NCBI GenBank assembly: GCA_029582165.1 | Contig: CM055893.1 | Coordinates: 27,131,179-27,195,178 of the forward strand | Origin: Portulaca oleracea | Taxonomy: Eukaryota; Streptophyta; Magnoliopsida; Caryophyllales; Portulacaceae | Length of the DNA stretch: 64,000 nucleotides | Direction of reading: 5' to 3' | In this document: positions 42,444-53,519 of the stretch, in pieces | Numbering within the stretch: the stretch's first letter is position 1 | Layout of the letters: each line of letters begins with the position of its first letter | Made by a program: the position numbers and the translations under genes | Notes under the pieces: generated by a model | What the model was told of the DNA's origin: nothing | Seen by the model: only the letters and a program-made list of their open reading frames with translations | The model's database searches: none

Positions 42444-43437
42444 TGTTTGACCCAATTTTGTGTCTAAATAGCGCCCTAATTCTTAGGCTTTTGACTCGTT
42501 TCGTGTTTTAATTTCGTAACTCTTAATACGTTTTTTGGTTATTTTATAGATTTTGGAGTTTTTACTCAAAACGTGGTAAAAAGGGCCATTTCAGAGCCAT
42601 CTTGGGAATCCCGAGGTTTCCCGGATCTTGACCGGGTCAAACGCGAAGTGAAGAGGAAGATTCAAGCCAGCCGAGGAGGACCGCAGCTGCGGTCCCATAG
42701 ACAGCAGCTGCGGTGATCGACCAAGGCTGGGCAAGGAAACAAGTTACCGGAGAGGGACCGCTTGCGAAGGGAGAAATCAAGAATCGCCTGAGTTCGGAGG
42801 ACCGCACCTGCGGTCTTCTTCGGGAATCAGAAAAGCTGTTATACGAAGTGCTGTGTTTTGAGTAACTAACTTGAGTTGTATATATTCCTCCTGATCGATT
42901 AGGTTTAGGGAGAGCTTTTCTATTGTAATTTGAACACTTTAGCTTTCAATTAGAGAGAGATTAGTAGGATTTCTTAGTGATTAGTGAGTAATTACACTTG
43001 GTTTATTGCATTTGGTGTGGATTTTATTGGAATTCCATTGAAGTTCTAAAGATTTATCTTATTCTTGGAGCTTGGATTTCTTATTATTCTGGATCATCCT
43101 TCCATTGGCATCAAATTAATGAGCATTTCTTACCCTTACTCTCTTTAATTCATCTATTTACTCTACAATCTATGCTTTTGTTCTTTAAGTGGTGATTGTT
43201 ATTGCTAGATTGTTGCTTGATTATCTTCGTTCTCTGTTTTAAGCATGAATAGTGAAGTTATTATTGTTGTTAGCATGATATTTAAGATGATTAGAGGCTA
43301 GAACCCTTATGGGTTAGGGAGAAACTAAGGATGTGAATGGTTGATTTGGATTGGGTTAGCAATTTTAGGAGGTAATTCGCTGTGGAGTCAATTTCCTAAT
43401 CCTATTCTTCCCTCAAGTGGGATGTATTCGAGATCGA
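42444..43437 (+). repeat. Athila-like LTR fragment (first 994 bp)
   Basis: Begins TGTTTGACCCAATTTTG. It is identical or nearly so to 51929-52922 and ends where copy 2 continues as a full LTR. Perfect palindrome GGACCGCAGCTGCGGTCC at 42678-42695, partner at 42700 (21 bp), a further half-array copy at 42756 (77 bp from the first), and GACCGCACCTGCGGTC at 42800-42815. Confidence 0.85.
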
Positions 43438-43910
43438 TAGTATTGCCTATTACTACCGGCAGCGTCACTCGGAATGTGGAATTTGTGGTGCTAGACATTC
43501 CAGTCTCTTTCAATTTACTGTTAGGGAGGCCATAGCTTCATGAGTGCAACGCAATAGCATCTACTCTACATCAAAAGGTGAAAATGCTGGTTCAAGGACA
43601 AGTAATCACTATCTCGGGAGAGTCTATCAACGCTGTTTTCACTCCTAAACAGTCAACTCTAAAAGTAGAGCACAATTCGATAGATGAAGAACTCCACAAC
43701 TTTGAGCCGGTGGCGATGATGAGCAAGGATGAAGCACCTTTTGACTTCGATCCCTACTCAAATCCCAAGGTACCTGCTATGCTTGAGAAAAAAGGTTATT
43801 TCCTCGGAATGCCACTAGGGAAGAATCCGAAGAACAAAATTCCGCCCATGTTCAAGACCTTCAAACAGCAGGGAAGGTATGGCTTAGGCTACAAGCCAAC
43901 TGAGAAGGAC
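43438..43910 (+). pseudogene. Ogre/Tat-like protease end and G-patch-like segment
   Basis: Begins at VLPITTGSVTRNVEFVVLD, then FNLLLGRP followed by TAG where relatives have Trp. Next comes a linker, then KKGYFLGMPLGKNPKN and GRYGLGYKPTEKD, a glycine-rich G-patch-like region typical of Tat-group polyproteins between protease and RT. It was joined to the LTR on its left by deletion of 5,986 bp that copy 2 retains. The segment is the 3' half of the protease; the catalytic Asp is on the deleted part. Confidence 0.8.
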
Positions 43911-44055
43911 ATCATCCCCATCGTAAATAGCGAATGGGAAACCCCAGTTCAGTGTGTGCCAAAGAAGGGCGGGATGACAGTTGTTGAGAATGACCAAGAA
44001 AGACCATTTCCCTCTCCCCTTCACTGACCAAATGTTAGAGAGGTTGGCGAGTCAT
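43911..44055 (+). pseudogene. Athila RT fragment (N-terminal blocks)
   Basis: IIPIVNSEWETPVQCVPKKGGMTVVEND matches the start of Athila RT (compare the inner element near 26400). About 100 bp are then missing and the frame shifts, after which a stretch equivalent to HFPLPF..DQMLERLASH is readable up to the LTR at 44056. It is fused to the Ogre-type G-patch segment, so two lineages meet at 43910/43911. Confidence 0.8.
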
Positions 44056-45736
44056 TGTTTAGACCCAGTTTTATGTCTAAATAATGCCATAATTTTAGGC
44101 TTTTGACTCGTTTCGTGTTTATTTTCATGGTTTTTTAGTATGTTTTTGGTTATTTTGTAGGTTTTGGTATTTTACACAAAAACGAGGTAAAACGGGCCAT
44201 TTTAGAGCATTTTGGTGATTTCCCGAGCCGAGCCGGCCCGAGAGCCGAGGCGGAGTTGACCCGGGACCACTTTCCCTTCATTTGGTACGAAACAGTGAAG
44301 TAACACCAGCTACGACCCTTGTAGGGGCGTTACATGCCTTGGAATGAAGGAACAAAAGGAAGAAAAGAGGAGGGTAGCCCCCGCCACCCTTGGCGTGGCA
44401 CCCGCTACCTCAGCTGGGCAAAGGGAAGAAGACAAGCATGGTAGCCCCCGCCACCCTGGGCGTTGCACCCGCTACCCCTGGCTGCCAGAACAATCGCATG
44501 TGGTTTTCGCAGGTACGCCGCTACATCGGCCGCGCACCCGCTACTCCAGTGGCGCCCGCTACCATATAGGTGGCACCCGCGACCTCCTGGTCCAGAAGAA
44601 GACCGCACATGCGGTCTCCTAGACCGCACCTATGGTCTCATGAAGCTCAAAATCGCCTGGGAGATTTCGTTGAATAGCCAGAGACCGCACCTGCGGTCTC
44701 CCCAATTCTACGTGATGTTTCGGCCTTGTACGCTGCGTTTTGGGCAGCACCTATGCCTTGTTTTTATTGCTCTTTTGCTGCGTTTTCTCAGGGGGACCCC
44801 CATTCTAGTACTTAGACTCAATTTTCAGCCTTGTATTAGTGAGTTTTAGTGAGAGATTAGCCTTAATTATTCTAGGGTTTTGGTGGATTTTTGGTGTGAT
44901 TCAAGGATTGAAGACTCAAATAATTGAGAGATTGTTGGATTATCATTCCCTTTGCTTTTCTTTATTCACTACAACATTTTGATAAGTATTTTCTTCCCTT
45001 AACTCTTTAGTAATTACTTTGCTAATTACTTTGTTGCTTGTTTAATTGTTCTTGCTTGTTATTTCAATTTCTTTGCTTGTTCTTGATTGTTGATGTTAGA
45101 AATCATGCTTAGGGTTGGTTCGGATGTTGTTAGCTTAGTTTTTATCATGATTAGTGGCTAGAAACCCTATGGGTTAGGGGCTAATTAAGGGTGTGAATGG
45201 GTGATTAGGTTTGGGTTAGCAATATTAGTGAGTAATTAGTTGGGAAATCAATTTTCCACTCCTTTCCTTCCCTCAAGTGTGATTTATATGGGTCCGAAAG
45301 CTCCCGAATACATCCAACACTTGTGTTGGAAGGTAGGAGCCGGGATAGTTAATGCTCACCCACGAAAATGGAAGGAGGTTAACTAGGGAATTCCGTTTCA
45401 TTAACCCTCCGGGTCCGTGGACTTTGGGGAAGTTAATCCGACTATCCTCGAAAGAGGCTCGTGGTATTTTCTAACGGAATTACCATTTGATTCTCCCTCC
45501 TTGTTATTCTCTTGTAGCAAAAACCCATTTCCTCATCCCCGTTTGCATCCCGAAAAGCCTCCGAAGCCCATTTCCTTTCCTTGACTGACCTTAGCTTTGT
45601 TTCTTGCGTTGTGACCCCTTCAAACCGAATTGCTTTACATAGTGATCTTAACCCGACCGTAGATCAAGTTTATTAGCCAAGGCCCCTAGCTCCCTGAGAG
45701 AGAACGACAAAACCGGGGTATGAAAACCACGTTACA
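44056..45736 (+). repeat. 5' LTR of gag-protease element 2 (1,681 bp)
   Basis: Begins TGTTTAGACCCAG and ends CACGTTACA. Palindrome array at 44374-44698: GTAGCCCCCGCCAC/GTGGCACCCGCTAC-type copies start at 44374, 44395, 44441, 44462, 44549 and 44570; GACCGCAC-type copies start at 44601, 44622 and 44683. The four pairs 44374/44395, 44441/44462, 44549/44570 and 44601/44622 each have a step of exactly 21 bp. Confidence 0.9.
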
Positions 45737-45741
45737 CAAAA

Positions 45742-45759
45742 TGGCGCCATTGCTGGGGA
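45742..45759 (+). other. Primer-binding site of element 2
   Basis: TGGCGCCATTGCTGGGGA, two bases from the canonical tRNA-Asp-type site. Confidence 0.9.
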
Positions 45760-45887
45760 GCAAGCGCCCCTAGCTTAGTTTCTTGGTCTTGAGTTGTTTA
45801 AGATTGCTTTCATGCTAGAAACTAGGTTGTTCCAATTCTCGATAAATTTGATGCTTCTCTATTTCTTATAGGAGGTTTCGAGTTCTG

Positions 45888-47166
45888 ATGGCTGAGGGCC
45901 AAGCCGGTTCACCCCGTACCCTTCTATCATATGTCGTTCCATCATTGGGTACGGGAGGCAACCCAATCACTTTACCACCGTTACCACCCAATGTTGTATT
46001 CGAATTTAAACCGTACTTACTTGGAGTCTTTTCAAGCAATCAGTTTTATGGAGAAAAATTTGAGAGTGCTATTGCACACATCGAGAAATTTGAAGATCGG
46101 ATTAGTTTCATGCAAGTTCCCGGTTTATCTTTCAAATTTATGAAATTGAAGTTCTTTCCTCTAACTCTTACGGGGAAAGCGAAGACATGGCTTCAAACAT
46201 GCCCTCCCGACACATATTCTTCATGGGAGGTACTTAGAAGGGATTTCCTATACCGATTCTTCCCAGCGGATGAAACTTATAGACTCCGACGAGTTATTAT
46301 GTCATTCAAGCAAGAACCCGGAGAAGATCTTTTAGAGGCTTGGGGGAGATTTAAAAGCCTTCAATGCCAATGTCCACATCATAATTTACCGGATTGGATG
46401 CTACTTCAACACTTTTATTATGGGCTTTGTGATTCATACAAAGAGTCCATTGATCGTGCATCCGGAGGGATGTTCTTAAAGAAGACTGCGAAGGAAGCCA
46501 ACATTTTTCTTCATGAGCTATCTCTGAATGTTCGTAGTTGGGGAGGCGGCCAAAATTCAGGAAATGGGGATCATTCTTTGGAACACAACCCAACTATTAA
46601 GCTTCTAATGGCCACCGTTCTTGATTTGCAAAAGAAGATGGTGAATGATGAAGTTTCCAACCAGTGAAACTTAGCCCGAGTATGCAAACCTTTGCATCCA
46701 CTCCTATTCCTAATTTGCATACTTGTAAATTGTGTTTTGGTCCACATCTTTAGCATCAATGTACGGAGTATCGTCAAGTAGAACATGCGAATGCCATCTA
46801 TTCCAACCAACTTTATTCCCATTCTTATGAGGATTATGATCCTAGTTATACCACGTTTGTCAACCCGGTGTTTAACCCTGTTTCTCAACCATATGACCAT
46901 TATGCACATTTTCAAGAAGAGTTCTCACATCAACCTATCCCACAATCTCAATTTTCTCAACCGTCCCAAGATTCTATGATTGAAACGTTGTTGCAACAAA
47001 TTGTGGCTAATCAAGAAAGTGAGGAGGCTCGTCTTAGAGACCTTGAAACCAAAATGACCCAAGTTGCTCAACAAATATACCTTTCTCAACCCATTCAACC
47101 TCAACATGTCCAAGGGGAACAAGTTGATGCTATTACCCTAAGGAGTGGAAGAAAAATGAAGAACCT
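45888..47166 (+). pseudogene. gag of element 2
   Basis: A 259-residue open frame from MAEGQAGSPRTLLSY to a TGA at 46665. It keeps the complete capsid-like core (RFFPADETYRLRRVIMSFKQ, CPHHNLPDWMLLQHFYYG, SIDRASGGMFLKKT). The knuckle region (46720-46770) reads CKLCFGPHL then a stop, then HQC. The Gln-rich segment continues at 46868-47173 in another frame, ending ITLRSGRKMKN. So the N-terminal domain could be translated, but the knuckle is separated by a stop and a frameshift. Confidence 0.85.
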
Positions 47167-48647
47167 ATGGTAGAGGGGGAGAATGTGGAAGATGAGAGAT
47201 CTTTGGGAGAGAATGAGGGAGTCGTGGAGGATGAAAATGAAGAGGAGAGCTTAGGAGTTGAGCGAGCCATAGTTGAGGAGAAAGAGGATGATGTTGTAGC
47301 TAATGAGGCCGAGGATGAAAAAAAGGAAAAGTTGGAAGAGAGAGTGGAGATTGAGAAAAGACGAGAGAAAGGAAAAGAAATCTTGAGGGAAGATAATCAT
47401 GAAAACCTTTTGGAGAAACCCGTTTCATATAGACCACCAGTACCTTTTCCTGGGAGATTGATTCAACATAAAAATGAGGCGAAGTTTGTGCAATTTATTG
47501 AGATGTTGAAGAAGCTCCAAGTCAATATTCCTTTTCTTGATGCCATGGCGGAGGTCCCTTCTTTCAAGAAACATCTTAATGATCTGTTGACAAACAAAAG
47601 GAGAATCAAAGAGTCGTCAACCGTTCATCTCAGTTGCAATGCCATTATGGGGAGCAAAACTCTAGAGAAACTTGTCGATCTGGGTAGTTTCTCTATACCA
47701 TGCTTAATTGGTGATATGAGGATTGATAATGCATTATGTGACTTGGGGGAAAGTGTTAGTGTCATGCCACACTCAATATGTAAGAAGTTGAACCTTGATG
47801 ACTTGACCCCTACAACTATTAGCTTGCAACTTGCTGACCGAAGTGTTAGGAAGCCCTTGGGAATATTAGAAGACATCCCGGTTCAAGTGAGAAGTTTCCT
47901 TATCTCTTGTGACTTCGTTATTTTGGAGATGGATGAAGATTGGAGAAGCCCTATTATTCTTGGTCGACCCTTCTTGGCCACTGTGGGAGCAATTATAGAT
48001 GTAAAAAGAGGTCGTTTATCTCTTCATGTGGGGAGAGAACATATTGATTTTGATCTTGATCCTTCGAGAAGGAACCCTAACAAGGAGTTACGCTTCAAGG
48101 TCAATGCAGTGGTTGGTATTATGGATGAGCATCAAGAGGAGCCATGCTTACATATTGTGGAACCGGATGATTGGGGTGGACAAAGTCACCCTAAATCTAT
48201 TCATTTTGAGCTTCATGGAGATAGTTTCACCTTCCATGGTGACTTTCTCAACACCGTGCCTTTGAGGAGGGAGATTGCCTTGGGTGAAACATATATTGAG
48301 AATATGAAATTGAGAAGGATGGCTTTCCAAGGCCCGAAACCCGGCACATCACCAATATCAAGCGGAGGTTATCTTCTCTTTCTATCTAGCCTATCAAGTC
48401 TTCAAGGAGGCATGCTCAATTCTTGCCCAAGAAGAGGAAACGATGGAAAAGGAGGAAGAAATATTGGTGGAGTAAAGCAAGGAGGCCGTTACCTTTGATA
48501 CTTTCGGAGTTGGCTAGACCACCGGAGGATCATTCTGGTTTATTCATCGGTTCTATTAGGGTGCGCGGGAGAAGAAGGAAGAAGAGTAGGTGGAAAAAGC
48601 TTACCATGCTTCTCTCATGCACACCACGCCTATCGAGAATCAAGTAA
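47167..48647 (+). pseudogene. Protease with basic tail, element 2
   Basis: The open frame 47167-48498 holds the charged linker, KLQVNIPFLDAMAEVPSF and retropepsin with ALCDLGESVSVMPHSI; the residue after Asp-Leu-Gly is Glu where relatives have Ala. PIILGRPFLATVGAIIDVK follows. A frameshift near 48350 moves the reading into an irrelevant Gly-rich end; the family tail (KKRKRWKRRKKYWW, RVRGRRRKKSRWKK, ending PRLSRIK) is open at 48423-48647 in the other frame. The tail matches element 1 closely. Confidence 0.85.
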
Positions 48648-49677
48648 GTAATTAGGTCAAGCTCGGGACCTAAAGCAAGCGCTTTATGGGAGGCAACCCA
48701 TACTTTTGTTTCTTTCTTTTGAGTTAATTTCTAGTTTTTGTCTTAGTTTCTTTTTCATGTTTTTAATCTCGCATGCGGATCTTACGAGCTTTGATTGTTT
48801 TTACTTGAAAATCCTAACCCTTTGCTTGGCTATTACGGATCGCGGATTGGTTCTGTTCTTTAATTGAAGACTACGAGGTAACCACTTTCCGCACTCTTTC
48901 AATGTGTACATATATTGATCCTTGTTGCATGCTTGATTTTTCTTTTGGGTGGCGAGCCCCTTTGAGTGTCTGTGTTAGGATTATTTTGCTGTTGGAGCCG
49001 TGTGGACTCGGGTCGCCACCACTTTTATGTGCTAGTTGTTCTTGTTTGTTTGTTTCTGTAGGTTCTCTACCCTTTTCTTGTGACACCTTCCCACAATGAG
49101 GACATTGTGAAGTTTTAAGTGTTGGGGGGGGGGAGATATTCTGTTTCAAGGGTAGATCACCTAGTTTTTGTTTTTGTTTTCTTAGTTTTGCTTAAAAATT
49201 GAAAATTTTTTGTGTGAAAAAGGAGAAAAAAGGGAGTGAAAGCCTTGAAAGTTTTCTTTAGGTTTTCGCTTTCGCTTTGTTTTTGCTTTGTTTCTTGGAT
49301 CTTGTTGTCGAAATTAAGAAGTCGTTCTTAATCTTCTTTAAAAGAAATTGGTCTGAGCATTTTTGACCCTATCTCTGGTGATTGTCATGACTTATCTCTT
49401 TAGATTTCCTTCATTGAGTGTCTAGTGAGACCAATGATTCCTTTCACGTTCTGGTTGAAACCAGGGGATTCTAGGGTTTTGTGTCTGAGCTTGTTTTTCC
49501 AAAAAGTAAAAGCAAAAGCAAAGTCAAAAGCAAAAGCAAAAAGAAAGAAAAAGAAAGCAAAAGTTTAATAACCTGATTAAGTGGGGAGAGTCGGCTGAAC
49601 GACATCAAACCACCATAAAGCTAGACGACCTACATGGAGCCGGTATTAGCGGTACGACGCTATTGCCACTTAAGCTC
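48648..49677 (+). other. 3' noncoding region of element 2
   Basis: Same order of blocks as in element 1: 'caagctcgggacc..caagcgctttatggg', hairpin CACAATGAGGACATTGTG (49092-49109), 'TTTTAAGTGTT' and a G-run (about 49124-49134), AAAGCAAAAGC repeats (49507-49562), and the start of the 'gccggtattagcggtacgacgct' block, cut at 49677 after AAGCTCC. Confidence 0.75.
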
Positions 49678-51206
49678 CCGATTCCTTTCACGTTCTGGTT
49701 GAAACCGGGAGGCTCTAGGGGTTTGTGTCCGAGCTTGTTTCTTTTTCCTATTTAGCAAAAGCAAAAACAAAGTCAAAAGCAAAAGCAAAAAGAAAGAAAA
49801 TGAAAGCAAAAGTTTAATAACCTGATTAAGTGGGGAGAGTCGGCTGAACGACATCAAACCACCATAAAGCTAGACGACCTACATGGAGCCGGTATTAGCG
49901 GTACGACGCTATTGCCCCTTAAGCTCCGCCTATACCGAATTCTCTACGGAGGAGTGTATGGAAAAGTCTTGTTGGAAGGGTAAACCCCGCATTATGGGCC
50001 ATTACAATTCCCGAAAAATAAGCCTCGACCTTTAAAAAATTTCGTTGGGAAAACCCAACCCAAAAAGAAAAGCTTTCAGCGTTAATAAAGTGTGGGGCCT
50101 CTCCTTGCATCACCTACGACCCTCACCAAGCCAAGGGCGACCAAATGCGAAGAAGGGCAACTCTTTTCTTTCCTTGTTCGCTTTGTTTATTTTGAGCTCG
50201 GCATGAGTCTTTGGAATCTTTGAATTGGTTAGAACCACTGGAATTTGTTAGAACCCAATTCTAGTTACTTGGACTCTATTTCCAGCTTTGTATTAGTGAG
50301 TTTTAGTGAGAGATTAGCCTTAATTATTCTAGGGTTTTTGTGGATTTTTGGTGTGATTCAAGGATTTAAGATTCAAACAATTGAGAGATTGTTGGATTAT
50401 CATTCCCATTGCTTTTCTTTGTTCATCTACAACATTTTGATAAGTATTCTCTTCCCTTAACTCTTTTATTAATTACTTTGCTAATTACTTTCTTGCTTGT
50501 TTAGTTGCTTTGCTTGCTATTTCATTTGTTTTGCTTGTTTATGGTTGTTTGATGTTAGAAATCATGCTTAGGGTTGGTTTGGATGTTGTTAGCTTAATTT
50601 TTTTCATGGGTAGTGGCTAGAACCCTAATGGGTTAGGGGGTAATTAAGGGTGTGAATGGGTAATTAGGTATGGGTTAACAATATTAGTGAGCAATTAGTT
50701 GGGAAATCACTTTTCCCACTCTATTCCTTCCCTCAAGTGGGATGTATTTGGGTCCGAAAGTCCCCGAACTCATCCAACACTTGTGTTGGAAGGTTGGAAT
50801 TGGGATAGTTAGCACTTTACTCATGAGTGAGTAGAGACTAACTAGGGAATTCCGTTTCATTAACCCTCCGGGTCCGTGGTGGACTTTGGGGAAGTTAATC
50901 CAGACTATCCTTGAAAGAGGAAGCCCGGTGGGTATTTTCTAATGGAATAGCCACTTGTATTTCTTCCTTCTTGCTCTCTTGTTGCGAAACCTATCACCTT
51001 GTTCCCGTTTGCATCCCGAAAAGCCCCCAAAACCCATTGCTTCACCTTGACTGACCTTAGATTTATTTGTTGCTTTGTGACAGCCTCTTTCAACCCATTG
51101 CCTTACCTAGCAATCTTAACCCAACCGTAGACCGAGTTTCTTAGCCAAGGCCCCTAGCTCGTCGAGAAGAACGATATAAAAACCAGGGTACAAAATCCAC
51201 GTTACA
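49678..51206 (+). mobile_element. Second copy of the element 1 3' region and truncated 3' LTR
   Basis: Counterpart of 40199-41737. The truncated LTR is 50255-51206. Differences from copy 1 are mostly lost or gained bases in short homopolymers, for example near 50180-50240. Confidence 0.9.
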
Positions 51207-51928
51207 CCGGACAACATGGCTAAAGTTCTTTTGTGGGGGAGGGGGGAATGATTGTGTTTGGGCTGAAGCGGAATCAAGGATTAACCCACAAGGAGGGTAG
51301 GTTAGCTCTGATACCAATTTTGATGTATAACTGATGTAAAGTTAGGGTTTATGATCAATTACACATCAAAGTGGGGGCGCGGGGGGGTGGGGGGGGGGGA
51401 CGTGAACAAACCTAGGGTATATGGTAGTTCACGAAAACTAGGGTTTTGTAGGGAAAGTTCAGAAAGATAGAAACTTGGGATAGTTCAAGGGAATCAAACT
51501 TGATATAGAGACACCACAAGTTGAATCCCTAGGGGTTCTTGTTCTTCTACTTAGTTACAGAAACACCTTCTAAGTATTGGAACAAGCTCTACCTCACCAT
51601 TTGAATAGCGAATTAAAGATACAATAGTAGAAAAGAAAAGAAAACGACTCTCAAGGATGAGTAAAACTCGATTTGTATTCATAATTCAAAAGCCGTGTCT
51701 AAAACGATTACAAACCTCCCTATTTATACTAGACTAAGTCCTGATCCAACTAGGACTACTAACTTGACGCCTAAGTAGCCTAAATCCTTCTAAGATTTGG
51801 CTTTCCTAATCATAATTGGATTATTTACAATATGAGGAATCCTTCTAGTATTTGGCTTTCCTAATCCTAATTCGATTAGTTACAAAATTAGCCATTCAAG
51901 ACTAGGACTCCTAATATTGACGTCTATC
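51207..51928 (-). mobile_element. Second copy of the iMet-PBS leader and LTR
   Basis: PBS at 51305-51317 and LTR at 51321-51928. The G-tract near 51375-51400 is longer than in copy 1 (about 41905-41914) and interrupted by cgc and t. Confidence 0.85.
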
Positions 51929-53379
51929 TGTTTGACCCAATTTTGTGTCTAAATAAATACCTAATTCTTAGGCTTTTGACTCGTTTCGTGTTTTAATTTC
52001 GTAACTCTTAATACGTTTTTTGGTTATTTTATAGATTTTGGAGTTTTTACTCAAAACGTGGTAAAAAGGGCCATTTCAGAGCCATCTTGGGAATCCCGAG
52101 GTTTCCCGGATCTTGACCGGGTCAAACGCGAAGTGAAGAGGAAGATTCAAGCCAGCCGAGGAGGACCGCAGCTGCGGTCCCATAGACAGCAGCTGCGGTG
52201 ATCGACCAAGGCTGGGCAAGGAAACAAGTTACCGGAGAGGGACCGCTTGCGAAGGGAGAAATCAAGAATCGCCTGAGTTCGGAGGACCGCACCTGCGGTC
52301 TTCTTCGGGAATCAGAAAAGCTGTTATACGAAGTGCTGTGTTTTGAGTAACTAACTTGAGTTGTATATATTCCTCCTGATCGATTAGGTTTAGGGAGAGC
52401 TTTTCTATTGTAATTTGAACACTTTAGCTTTCAATTAGAGAGAGATTAGTAGGATTTCTTAGTGATTAGTGAGTAATTACACTTGGTTTATTGCATTTGG
52501 TGTGGATTTTATTGGAATTCCATTGAAGTTCTAAAGATTTATCTTATTCTTGGAGCTTGGATTTCTTATTATTCTGGATCATCCTTCCATTGGCATCAAA
52601 TTAATGAGCATTTCTTACCCTTACTCTCTTTAATTCATCTATTTACTCTACAATCTATGCTTTTGTTCTTTAAGTGGTGATTGTTATTGCTAGATTGTTG
52701 CTTGATTATCTTCGTTCTCTGTTTTAAGCATGAATAGTGAAGTTATTATTGTTGTTAGCATGATATTTAAGATGATTAGAGGCTAGAACCCTTATGGGTT
52801 AGGGAGAAACTAAGGATGTGAATGGTTGATTTGGATTGGGTTAGCAATTTTAGGAGGTAATTCGCTGTGGAGTCAATTTCCTAATCCTATTCTTCCCTCA
52901 AGTGGGATGTATTCGAGATCGAAAGCAGTTGAATACATCCAACACTTGTTGAAAGGTGGGAATTGGGATAGTTAACGCTCGCCCACGAGAGTGGAAAGAG
53001 GTTAACTAGAGAGTCCCGTTCCTTTTACCCTCCGGGTCTGTGGAGGACTTGTAGGAAGTTAATCCGGATTGCCTTGAAAAAGGGAATCCGATGGGTTGTT
53101 TTAACGGGACTGTCATTTGATACTATTGATTTATTGCTTCCTGATTGCGAAACCCTCGTTCTGATTGCCGTTTGCATCCCGAAATCTCCCGACACCCATA
53201 GTTTCCTTCTTGACTGAACTTTAGCCGTGTTTGTGTTCTGTTTTGCGCAGTCCTTACCTGAAGACCTCTTATCGTCTAGTGATCCTTAAACCTTACCTAA
53301 AGCCAGACTGCCATAGCCAAGGCCCTTAGCTCCTGAGAAAGAACGGCAAACAAAACCGGGGTACAAAAACCACGTTACA
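51929..53379 (+). repeat. Athila-like LTR, complete (1,451 bp)
   Basis: TGTTTGACCC...CACGTTACA. Full version of the fragment at 42444. Palindromes at 52163-52180, 52185 and 52285-52300. It is followed by a PBS, so it is the 5' LTR of an element interrupted at 53872. Confidence 0.9.
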
Positions 53380-53384
53380 CAAAA

Positions 53385-53402
53385 TGGCGTCGTTGCCGGG
53401 GA
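53385..53402 (+). other. Primer-binding site (tRNA-Asp type)
   Basis: TGGCGTCGTTGCCGGGGA, one base from canonical. Confidence 0.9.
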
Positions 53403-53519
53403 GCAAGCGCACCTAGCTTAGCTCTTTGTCTTTAGGTTGTTTAAGATCATTTCATTTGCTAGACATTTGATATCCTTTGTTGTTGGTACTTGATTCTTCT
53501 ATTTGTTCTTTTTGTGCAT

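Larger units (their letters stand above)
40199..49677. repeat. Large direct duplication, copy 1 (9,479 bp)
   Basis: 40199-43437 recurs at 49678-52922 and 43438-48533 recurs at 58909-64000, almost base for base. Copy 1 lacks the 5,986 bp present at 52923-58908 in copy 2. The junction between copies is at 49677/49678. Confidence 0.9.
44056..49677 (+). mobile_element. Gag-protease-only Athila-like element 2, 3' end cut by the duplication
   Basis: LTR (44056-45736), PBS (45742-45759), coding region (45888-48647), 3' noncoding region to 49677. Like element 1 it has no RT or integrase and has the basic Trp-rich tail. It ends inside the 3' noncoding block at the duplication junction. An almost identical copy starts at 59517. 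Confidence 0.85.

Noticed and set aside
42998..43195. Small ORF present in two identical copies (also 52483-52680)
   Set aside because: Identity is due to the large duplication; it lies in an LTR and is not conserved in related LTRs.
43341..43535. ORF spanning the LTR/protease joint
   Set aside because: It is a chance frame created by the deletion joint at 43437/43438.
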